DNA of 64,000 nt from Cryptomeria japonica (taxonomy: Eukaryota > Streptophyta > Pinopsida > Cupressales > Cupressaceae), in assembly GCF_030272615.1 (NCBI RefSeq), contig NC_081411.1, positions 160,438,971 through 160,502,970 on the forward strand, given 5' to 3'. Below are positions 46,575-56,296 of this stretch, one piece after another. Under the pieces are notes generated by a model. The model was given only the letters and a program-made list of their open reading frames with translations, was not told the origin of the DNA and made no database searches. Position 1 is the stretch's first letter; each line of letters begins with the position of its first letter. The translations under genes were made by a program, and so were the position numbers.

Positions 46575-49185
46575 TGTTAGACACAATGCACCACTGAGGG
46601 GGTGAATTAGTGGTTCTCAAACTTTTCCCTTCTAACTATTCTATGTGAGCATACCGATTAACACATCTAGCTGAATGCAAACTTATCGGTTAGTGAGGAG
46701 ACTAAACACAAATGCATTCACACAAAGGGACAACACATAACATCAGTATGTACGAGGAAAACTTAAGATAGGAAAAACCTCGGTGAGCAATGCTGCTGGA
46801 GTCTACTGCTCCAATCCAGCCTCACAATGAATCTCTGTTACAATGTTTAGGGAACCAACCCAAGGAGCACCAACCCCTAACTTGTTTATGGGCTACAACC
46901 CAAAGGAGCTGCAACCCCTGCACTGAGCTACAACTCAGTGACCACAATGAACATTCAAATGCAAAAGTAATATTTTGGTTACAAAAGAGTTTTGCAACCT
47001 CTGCACATAACTTCCTTTTGCCGGTGAGACACCTTCTCTATTACATTGGTTCACTCTTCTGTTGCTCTCATCTATTGCTGGATTGCCGATAAACTCTATC
47101 GGTTCACTTCTAATTTTCTTCTACTCTATTGTATCTCCTCCTCACTACTCTGTTGTTCAGTCCTCTCAACTGTCTTCCTGCCGGTACAAGCTCCTACTGG
47201 TTATCTCTTCAGATGCACTCTAGCTGCTATAACAGTTGCTCAAACTATACCGGTTAACCCTCTATTAATCCCTATCATTGGTTTAACCTTCACTCACTCA
47301 GTCACTACTATCCTTAGCTATTTTCTCTCAGACTGATCTAGCTCTCTCATGCAACACTCAAACACTTTGCAACAACACTATCTTCTTCTATTCAGCAACA
47401 ACCTATAATGATTTTGGCTTCCTTATTTATAACTTAGTTTTTCGGCCAAAAGCCAATTCAAAAACATGGGCGGTTAAGGTTTCCTCATCAATCTTGAGGC
47501 AACCAAATACAATAAGATATTGTTTGATCTGATCACCCAGATAGCTGTTTCCTCATCACCGCCATTGTCGTTCCTTCTTGATCACACCTTCTATCTTTGG
47601 AAATTTGCTTTTTACCCTGTTGGTTGATCTCTTGGTCAAAAACAAGATTGGTTTTGCGGTTTCCTTCCGCTACCTCGATCTCCTCAATCATTTTGGGCTA
47701 TCTCTCACTTGCCCTCCAGACCTCGAGCCACAAACCTCTGTAACGACTCAGCAACACATCCCATGATTTACGGGATCTTCCATTAATGTCGACCAACTCT
47801 ACAACTACCTTGTCGGTATACATTACATCTACCGCTGCATGCAAGTTCGCCACCTTGACACCATGTGACATCCATGTCGACCAACTACTAGCTTGAATCG
47901 ATGTGTCAGTTCAGCCATCACCGACCAAACACTCAATCGGTTCTTCTCTTCTGTCAGTTTACTAACCCTGCCGGTATCTTACACTTTACTAGTTAACTCA
48001 TGTCTACACATTGCTGAACTGCCGGTGGAATACCTTAACTGGTTACCAGACATGTCTATCCATAGCATGCTCATTCTCATCGGGTGGGAAGTCTTCTGCA
48101 TTTGCACCTTGTCCATATTACCGATGGACTTATATACAAGTAAACACTCTTGATGACACCATGTCATCAACCTTCAACATACTTCATCTTCAGTTCGGCC
48201 ATTTTCCTCTATTTGCATCTGCTCAGCCTTGCCTTCTCCCTGATCAGCTCAGATCATATCTCAACCGGTTTGTCAAAGTGACAAAATCATCACTCTTCAT
48301 CTGTACCAACATCTCAACATGCCTTCTCAATTAGTCCAGTGCATATCCCTGATTACATGCACTTGAGGCATTCCTTTGATTCACCAGTAGATCCGGTGTG
48401 AGCCTTCAAAGACATGCCTATGCAAAGATCTACCTTATCTCATGGAATTATGATGCATACTTTGCATGATAGGAGATAAGCTCCTCTTACTGGTGGGAGT
48501 GAGTCCTTGTCATCTACATCCTGTAGTGCACTCATGTGGCTTCCCTGTTTATGCAACAAACCTTCAAATAGGCACATGTGATTCGGTCTAGGCACATTCA
48601 TTGTCAGTCATCTCTTCGCATGGTGACTGCATCTTCATCTGGTGGGAGTCCTGATGTTCTGCAACCTCATAGTATACCGATGACCTGTTCATCCCTTTCT
48701 TCCTATGTTGATGTGATTTAGGTAGCATTCCGCCTCTTCATCACAAACAACAACTCAAGCACCTTGCCCATCTTGCTTGTACACTGGTCATGAGCTTGCC
48801 GATTGGTAGCTAGTCACTTGATTGATCTGTCTTCTCCATGTCAACACATCACTTACCAGTTGACATCCTTTCCTTACCGTTGATACACTGTACCGGTAAC
48901 CTATTCATCTCATCCACACAAGTCCGACACTAACTTGTGTACCGGTGACCTCAGTGATCATTCCTCTGAGTGGCATGCTCTTTCTTACCTTACTGGTGTT
49001 CTGCAACACAAGGTGATATCAAAGATATCTCATCCTATACTCCTCCATGACAGTGTTGCACATACATCTCTCATACCAGTAGATATCCTATACCGGTTGA
49101 CATCAATGATAGAAGTACTGACAATCTATCATACCAGTTACATTCTTCCATACTGGTTGACATAAATGACAACACAATGCCAACA
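46575..49185 (-). mobile_element. 2.6-kb solo LTR
   Basis: Runs from TGTTAGACAC to GCCAACA on the plus strand, the same terminal wording as the LTR family at 9975, and is flanked by TTGGT on both sides (46570-46574 and 49186-49190). No internal retroelement coding sequence lies between, so it is a solo LTR. It is much longer than the 0.96-kb family but shares the GAGGGGGTGAATTAGTG stretch near its start. It is rich in CCGGT and ACCGGT palindromes (for example near 47250, 48265, 48893, 48941 and 49092). A minus-strand TATA-type box is at about 47421-47432, so transcription would run leftward. Open frames inside it are not genes. Confidence 0.9.
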
Positions 49186-49190
49186 TTGGT

Positions 49191-49540
49191 ATGTTCTTGT
49201 TAGCATCTCTTCTTCAACCTTACAGGGTTTTATTTTCATCAAACTCTATGATGCCAGTGTCTTAAAATCTATGCGACTTCATTATGGCGCTTTAAAAGAC
49301 GATGATAGAAGCAAATGGTTCTGTAAGTTTGCCCAAGCTGCACTTAAACTCTTATGCCTGCTCAAAGGTCTGGAGTGTCATCTCTTTAGATTCACCATCT
49401 GGAGTTGGCTTTTCATACCTGAAAACAGAAACGACTAAAATACTAATGGAATTAATATAACATTTTTGAGGCATGCTACGATGACACGGCTATACAAGAT
49501 ATATTTGTTCGAAGGAAATGCACAATATAGATTTGTCAAA
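49191..49540 (+). other. Unassigned, possible exon-like open frame
   Basis: An open plus-strand frame ends at 49438 with GFIFIKLYDASVLKSMRLHY and onward. I do not recognise it. It could belong to the same lost locus as the adjacent PPR fragment. Confidence 0.2.
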
Positions 49541-49544
49541 TAAA

Positions 49545-49800
49545 GGCTTCAGCCACATTCGAGCAAATGCAAATTGGCAGGCGCCAACATCCTCCCAGCC
49601 CGTGCCAAAATGGGAGCTTTGACACTATGTTTGAATATTCATCAACGCATAAAAATTTGGTCAGATGTTGTAGTAGGGACTGCCCTGGAAGATATGTACG
49701 CAAAATGTCGAAGCACAAACGGGGCACGTGAACTGTTTGGCTGAAGATAGATGTTTAAAAAATCCAACGCATGGTGGAAAGAAAACAATAGCATATGAAA
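49545..49800 (+). pseudogene. PPR protein pseudogene fragment
   Basis: Frame 49583-49744 reads LPARAKMGALTL, then IHQRIKIWSDVVVGTALEDM, YAKCRSTNGARELF. The SDVVVGTAL-DMYAKC-ARELF wording is the hallmark of plant PLS-class pentatricopeptide repeat proteins, which bind organelle RNA. Upstream FEQMQIG (about 49558) looks like the preceding repeat joined after a deletion. Stops at 49742 and 49748 are followed by a short KKSNAWW stretch that still resembles the next repeat. Only one to two repeats of what is normally a long tandem series remain. Confidence 0.75.
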
Positions 49801-50469
49801 TCAAACCATCTCCTTCGAATTGCAGAAGATTTGGAAGGGCACCTGTTGGTTGAAGATGAAAACAATTTAAAAGAAGACAAAAACGGCCACCAGTTATGTC
49901 AGGCAAGACAATGATATGTCTTCTTGGTATATTAAAATAAGAATCTGAAATGAAGACACGGAGCAGCGAAGAGTTTTAAATGGCAGATTTAAATAAGGCT
50001 AAGAAGAGATTGTAGAAGCGTCAAGAGGTGTTAATTTTAAATGAACAGAGAAAACATATAAAAGAGTATATTAACAAAATAAAAACAAAATTAAATAATA
50101 AGATACAAAACACAAATTTATAGTGGTTTATTATAAAGGCTATGTCCACTTTCAAGCAGACAATGTTCTTATTCATAGTTATCAGATATATTGCATACAA
50201 CAATCTGCATTTATTTTAATATACACATGTTTAACTCTTCAATAATGAAGAGATAGGGAGAAGAAGAAAGGAATAGTCACTTTTGGACTTCACATCCTCA
50301 ATAATCTCCCACTTGAAATTCAACCCATACAACTACAAACAAGGATATCCCCTGCATATTACTCTTAATCTCACATTGTAAGCATTACAAGATTTTAACT
50401 TCTCATAAAATTATTCACAAACACTTTGAATAAATCTTCTCCAAAGCACATCAGATTTAATAAAACTCG

Positions 50470-50780
50470 ACAGCTATTTAGCACTCTCAAAGTAAATCCC
50501 ATGCATGTTCTCCTCTACAAGAGCACCTTCATTAGATGCCTACCAAAATGCTTCTATAACTGAATCCCTAATTTCATTCATTTACTGAACTCCCTTACTC
50601 ACATCTACAACCATGTGTTTAAAATCACCAATAATGCTCTCTAGTTCTCCTCTACAAGAGCACCTTCATTGGATGCCTACCAAAATGCTTCTATAACTGA
50701 ATCCCTAATTTCATTCATGTACTGAACTCCCTTACTCACATCTACAACCATGTGTTTAAAGTCACCAATAATGCTCTCTA
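50470..50780 (-). pseudogene. Captured fragment of translation elongation factor 2 (EF2/eEF2)
   Basis: Minus-strand translation gives MVVDVSKGVQYMNEIRDSV, then EGALVEEN and EENMHGIYFE. This is recognisable as the conserved C-terminal half of eukaryotic EF2, the GTPase that moves the ribosome along mRNA. The fragment covers about 55 residues of a protein of roughly 840. It contains TAG stops and a 137-bp tandem duplication, so the same piece is present twice. It is not functional as EF2. Confidence 0.85.
50507..50780. repeat. 137-bp tandem duplication inside the captured EF2 fragment
   Basis: Two units, 50507-50643 and 50644-50780, differing at only a few positions (for example ATTAGATG against ATTGGATG). 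The length is not a multiple of three, so the two copies are in different frames. Confidence 0.93.
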
Positions 50781-50809
50781 GCACTCCAAGGCAACTTTTA
50801 ACAATCAAA

Positions 50810-51393
50810 CATCACCTGACTTAACGTCTTCTCCCACATACCCTGCCTATGTCAAGGTTGTTGCATCAGCAATCACAAAGGGCACATTTACAAAACCAGC
50901 CAAATTTTTTGCAAGCAGTGTCTTACCACACCTAGTAGGACCCAATATAAGAACATTTGTTTTCTCCAACTCCACATTATCCCCATCATCAATTTCCTCC
51001 TAGTTACAAGACCTGTCGGGCCTTTCAGTTAATGTATCCATAAAAATCTCTCTTTATTAACTCATAAGATATCCGTTTGTAGTCATCATGTACTGCAATT
51101 GCTAGCACCTTTTTTGCATGCTCCTGGCCAATGACAAACTTGTCAAGGGCCTCACAAATTTCTCTAGGAGTAGGCAAAGCCTTGCCAAGAGCAGAACCAA
51201 CCCAACTTTCCTTTCCTGCACCGCCTCCGCCTGTCCTGCCAGTAGCAGGATACGTGCGCACTAGATTCGTATTCGGAAGAAACAAAACACCCCGGGCTTC
51301 AAGAGTGTCACTTCTATTCCGTCCCATACAGTTACCAAATTTTCTACCCATGTGACCAAAACTGTTCAAAACCCCGTTAATTCTAAGCTTCAT
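50810..51393 (-). pseudogene. Captured fragment of ClpX (mitochondrial AAA+ unfoldase)
   Basis: The 51025-51393 frame ends in [20 protein letters not shown] and [10 protein letters not shown], the start of the ClpX AAA+ module. Immediately after it, in a shifted frame, come [13 protein letters not shown], a Walker A box GPTRCGKT (50919-50942; the usual form is GPTGSGKT) and [23 protein letters not shown]. ClpX unfolds substrates for the ClpP protease. The Gly-rich lead-in ([13 protein letters not shown]) matches the region preceding the module in plant ClpX. The Walker A change, a stop before AGYVGEDV and the frameshift show it is not functional. Only about 30 bp separate the two conserved parts. 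The fragment is antisense to a plus-strand open frame that is only a shadow. Confidence 0.85.
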
Positions 51394-51399
51394 GGAATC

Positions 51400-52535
51400 T
51401 CATGTTTCTCCGGCCTTCAGGGTCTCCTTGCACATAGCATCTGTAGCGTGCCTCTCCACCGCATCACATAGCACATTCGTTGTATTATCATCTCACCCAA
51501 AGAGTGGTGAAGCTTCCTTAGAGACATTTGGATGATTGAAAGAAAACGTACCCGAGTCCATCGAGCTTATTTTCCCCTACACTATGCACAAGATCCTCTT
51601 GTGCCTCTTTCCAACCAAGACTAGGTAGGTGCTCCTTAAGCCTCAGATTCTCCTCCACCAACCTTTCAATCTCTCCCAAGTCATTCTACATGGCAATCAA
51701 GTCTTGTTGAGCCTTCTCGTCTTCCTTTACAGTTTTCGGACAATCACCACCCGCCATTTTTAGATCGATTTCCTTCCTCTCTGAACTTGGCCCACTTCTC
51801 AAGCCATCTCTTTTCAAACTGTTCAAATTCAGACCCCTCTGCTATTTTTATTTCTTCAAGTTCCACAATGGATTCAACTTGGATCTCAGCCGCTGGCTCT
51901 TCCTCAATACTATCAAAGTAATACTCCTTAGAAACCTCTTTCAATATCCTGCCCCAACTCAAGCTTTTTCTTTTCATATGAAACCAAATCAAGGCTCACG
52001 CTTCTAGCAAGGTCTTATCCTCCAAAAAAGCATTCGCCACATCCAAATAAACAACAAAAGACTTTTACAGAATCTTTCTGCCCAGAAATTCCAAACTTTG
52101 CATAGGGACCATCTACATCAATCCCAACCAAGGCATACGGTGTTCAACTTTCACCAAAGGGACGACATCAATTTCCCAGCCATCAAATGTTTGGCCAATA
52201 CATGCCACAGCTGCATGAAGAGTGGAGAAACAAACAAACCCAACATCCTCCAACATCCTCCTCTCCAACCGAATCCTCTTTTTTTTCCTAGCCATACCAC
52301 CAATGTACATGGGTTTCAGCTTCCGCTTGCACAACATCACTCCTAGTTGAGTCTCACTCCTCAATTTATAAAGTGCTAAGAAACTCCTCAATAATAGAAT
52401 CAACCTCACCAACAACTTCCACTTCAGTATGACCCTCTAATACATATTGGAAGCATGAAGAGGCAAGGAAATAAAATTCACTCTCTAGCTCCTAAACATC
52501 ACCTTCTTCCATCTCTGCTTCTTGGCTAACCAAAT
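51400..52535 (-). other. Element interior of unknown origin
   Basis: Minus-strand open pieces at 51744-51992 (Glu-rich, VELEEIKIAEGSEFEQFEKR) and 52113-52300 (MLEDVGFVCFSTLHAAVACI) look coding-like. The second faintly resembles an RNA-recognition motif. They may be further captured exons, but I cannot name them. Confidence 0.35.
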
Positions 52536-52824
52536 CTCTCATACCAATTGTTAATTTTAAACGAGCAAGGAAAACATACAAAAGAGAAAATTAATGAAAA
52601 TACAAATAGAGTTAAAAAACAAGACACAAGACAATAATTTATATTGGTTCACCATAAAGACTACATCCACTTTCAAACAACACAATATCTTTATTTATAG
52701 TTATCAAATACATTGTGCACAACAATATATGCTCATTCTTATATACAAGTGTTTAACTCTTCGAAATGAAGAACTAGGGAGAAGAAGAAAGGAATAGTTG
52801 TGACTATTGGACTTCACATCCTCA

Positions 52825-53930
52825 CCAAGAGAGGAGTAGCACCCAAGAAGGGTAGAGTGTCAGTCACTGCCAAGAAAGGAAAAAATTGTGGGTTGTAGTC
52901 CATAGAAGTGTAGGATCGGCCTACTGTGAGATTTTCACACATCACCCCGTTACAAATGGGGACCCCCACTTTTTTCTTAGGCTTAGGTGTCTAGCTAGAT
53001 CGCCTTAGCTTGGTAAGTTTATTAGTTGTTAGCCCTTGCTTATAATAAGTAAATGTATCTTGTCAAGTTAGGATTGAGGTTGTGTTGCCAACCTTGCTAA
53101 GGTGGTTAATGTTGCTAAAAGTTGTCAATTTGTAAGAAAAAGTCTTAGGGTTTGAAATGGTATGAATTAGAGTTTTGAGATGAAAAATAGACTAAGGCAT
53201 GAGCTTTCTCAAAAGATTGATCTTGATGAGTGTTTCCTTAGCAAGTTCAACTTTGTACAAATGAGAACTTTGAAATCTTGATTTGATTGAGGTGCAAATG
53301 AACCTTGAAATTCCACCGTTCAAGTTGGAGAATTCAAGACCTGGAAGTGGTACAAGTGGAATGTAGAACGAACAAGGTATGAATGGAGGTGACAATTAGT
53401 CCCTTCAAGTTGGAAAATTTGAGACTTGGAAGTGGTACGAATGGAATGTGGAACGAACAAGGTACAAATGAAGGTGAAATTTCTGATCTCCCAAGTTGAG
53501 ATTCCATGAAATGTAAGAGGATTTAGTACAAATGAGATGTCAAAAGCCGATTGGACAATGAAAGATTTTTGATTCAAATGAAAGAGTGATTCATATGAGA
53601 GAGTGATTGGACTACGAATGAGCGCAAAGATGTCGATCCACCTTGAAGAAGAAAAATGATCAAAAGTTGATTGCTCAAGACAATTCAGTACAAACGAAGG
53701 AGGAAAAATCGACTCAACAAGGAAGGTTTTGATAACGCAAAAGGTGAGGTTTTGAATGATGCAGGACAAATGAAGGTGGAATGGCTGATTTGACAAAGTG
53801 ATTTTCTTCATGCAAAGGGCAAGAGATAAATTTCATCAAACAACCTTAGTACAAATGAAGTCTCAAAAGCCGCCCAATTTTTTGAGTGCAAATGAATGAT
53901 AAATCTCTGCCCAAGTTTCTAAGTCCAAAT
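52825..53930. other. Unclassified repeat-rich sequence
   Basis: Includes two diverged copies of an ~85-bp unit (from about 53317 and 53403, with TGGAAGTGGTAC and GAACGAACAAGGTA). No gene recognised. Confidence 0.5.
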
Positions 53931-53941
53931 GAATGACAAAT

Positions 53942-54215
53942 TTCCGCCAAGTCAAGCTTACTACAAACGAACCCCTAAAGTCCGCCAAGGCAAGCTTACT
54001 ACAAACGAGACTCAAATTTTCACCAAAGCAAGTTTACTACAAACGAGCCTCAAATTTCCGCCAAGGCAAACTTACTACAAATGAACATCAAATTTCCACC
54101 AAGGAAAGCTTACTACGAAAAAATCCCAAATCTCCCCCAAGATTGTCTAGTAGAAACAAACCTCAAATTTCCGCCAAGGTTAACTTAGTTTAAACGAATC
54201 ATATTTGGCTGCCAC
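53942..54215. repeat. 38-bp minisatellite, about seven units
   Basis: The unit runs CCGCCAAGGCAAGCTTACTA plus about 18 more bases ending CTCAAATTT. Spacing is 38 bp for the first five units, then drifts. It lies about 100 bp upstream of a TATA-like box. Confidence 0.9.
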
Positions 54216-54314
54216 TACAAACGAGCATGAAATCCCCGACCGATAAAAGCAAGTTCAAAAGAGAATTCGGCCAAGTGAGATGAAATGAAAGGACACAACA
54301 CTTAGCCTTGAACG

Positions 54315-54325
54315 TCTATATAAGG
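54315..54325 (+). promoter_or_regulatory. Possible TATA box downstream of the minisatellite
   Basis: TCTATATAAGG in a GC-richer context. Minisatellite followed by a TATA box is the layout of many LTR promoters, but LTR edges were not found here. Confidence 0.4.
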
Positions 54326-54619
54326 AAGATGATTCATTTATTTCAAAACATCATTTATCGAACAATCCCGTGAACAAAATCTGATCTGCACTTCAAGAAG
54401 ATGAGTTGCATCGCAACGCAAAGGTTTTTGGGAGTGAATTTCATTGAGACGACGATTTGACAACTATTTTGATAATTGCATTTGATCAAAATACTCTAGG
54501 ATCAAGTTGAAGGCAGATAAGGGGAATCATTCTGTGAAAATTCACATAGCATCAGACTTGAAATTAACTTGAAAATTGGAGGTGCAAGCTTAATTCACAA
54601 ATCAGACCTGATATAGTCA

Positions 54620-56290
54620 TTTACAGGATTAGTAATAATTAAGCAAGGGTTGATATATATTCTTTAGAGGTTTTCAAGTATTGCTCCTCATTTGTCGTTA
54701 TTCTTTAAGATATTTCTTTGTTCTTGTAGGATTGATACAAAATAAAGAAGTCAAGACTCCAAAGTATAAAGGAGAGACCATTCAATCATACCAAGGCATA
54801 TCGATATTGTGAAGAGTTCATGACATTCAAGGGTTCATCAAATATCAAGGATCAACATCAAAAGTCAAGATAGAGATGAACAACATCAACATGAAGGACT
54901 TATGTTCAACAACGAAATAACATCAATCAAGGTCATCATATAGTCTACATCAAACATGATCAAGGAAGCAGATAGTTTCAGAAGAGTTAATCAAAATTTG
55001 CTAGATCATAACGATGCTCCCCATCATCACCACATTGAGAAAGTTGAATAATGCAGAGTATTAAGAGACGTTGCTCAACACTCCTTTCTGATGACGTATC
55101 AAGTCTACAAGCAAACTAAGGTATCATCCTAGTCATCACTCACCCAATCGAAGATATTCCATGCTAGTATGTCCAAATGTAATGCACCTGACTCATCATA
55201 TGAAGGCACAAACTTTGAGCTACCTACCCTCATTTAATTGGTTCACATTCAATATTGAACCTAAGTGTAATTTTCTCATTGGTCAGAGGGAATTGTTTTA
55301 AAAAACGCTAATTGGAGTTTCTATCATGTAATCTTGGTCATTGATTGTGAATCAATCTAAGCCATTGAATTGTATTGAGAGCACTATAAAAGGCTAAAAT
55401 CTCTCATTTGTAAAGGGTTAACAACATAAGGTCATAACATAAGAATAGAAAATAGTTAGTAGCTAGGATAAAAATTAGATTAGGAGAAGGCAAAGATTGT
55501 TGTCAAGACTTTGTTGTAAAGAGCATATGATTTCATTGAAGCTATGGTGAATTTAGTTTGTTATTTTGACAAGCTGCATGGTCTCTACTTCTCAATTCAT
55601 TTTCATGATTGTTTAGATCAATGAAAGAACTTTGTGCATGATCAATGGTGAAAGTCATATACCCATATCACTAGTGATTTGCTGATTGTAATTTTGCCTT
55701 GTCTAGTCAACTGGAATCCTTAAATGAGCTTAACTTCAATTGCTATTCACACTCTTGATATGCATCACCTTGATGGTATCCTCATTTTTTATAGTAATTT
55801 GAACATCACCTGCATTCCTTAGAGGATCTCATTAAGCTTTGCAGATTTTTTTCTTTGCATGTCAAAGCAAGGCTTAGTCGAGTTTCACCAAAGGTTGTTC
55901 ATTGTTATGAAATTCTTAAGAACAATATAAACTTCTTAAACCCTATTTCTTTTGCCATTTTATTTTCCAATCAAGCAGTTAAAATCTAAGCTCCAGCAAC
56001 ATACAAACGTTCAACATTCAAGTATTCAATGTAAGTCCCCTTTGATTACCGGCAATCACATCAACCATTGAGCTTATCCATGAGTCAAGACCTGGCAGTA
56101 GAAACCTTGGAGTTGTCTCATTCCATCGTGAAGCTTGACATTTGAGAGACTTTATTATAGAGAGGATAAGATACCTTGGTATTTTATTCTATGTTCAATT
56201 GTGCTAAAAAACACATCAACATGGCCCAATGAGATGAACATTAGATTCGACCACAGATCAAAGATTAAATCTATGAGATTTAGAGGGGTC
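54620..56290. other. Unclassified sequence, possibly LTR-derived
   Basis: Contains CACTATAAAAGGC at 55382-55393, a TATA-like box as seen in LTR promoters. No paired repeat, coding frame or edges were seen. Confidence 0.3.
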
Positions 56291-56296
56291 TATAAA

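Larger units (their letters stand above)
50029..52824 (-). mobile_element. Small LTR element carrying captured host gene fragments
   Basis: Terminal direct repeats at 50029-50300 and 52549-52824 (about 274 bp, both TGTTAATTTTAAA to CACATCCTCA). On the minus strand the right LTR is followed by ATTGGTATGAGAG, a degenerate tRNA-iMet primer site (about 52536-52548), and the left LTR is preceded by AAGTGGGAGATTAT, a purine tract. The 2.2-kb interior lacks gag and pol and instead holds fragments of EF2 and ClpX genes, both on the minus strand in the sense of element transcription, plus open stretches of unknown origin. A clean target duplication was not found (AGAGG left, CCAAG right). Confidence 0.85.

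Noticed and set aside
46790-49438. Series of plus-strand open frames
   Set aside because: Most lie within a solo LTR with a perfect target-site duplication and have no domain features.
51131-51355. Plus-strand open frame with a proline run
   Set aside because: It is antisense to the captured ClpX fragment.
50507-54215. CRISPR-like array
   Set aside because: The repeats are direct tandem units without unique spacers, and the genome is clearly eukaryotic.
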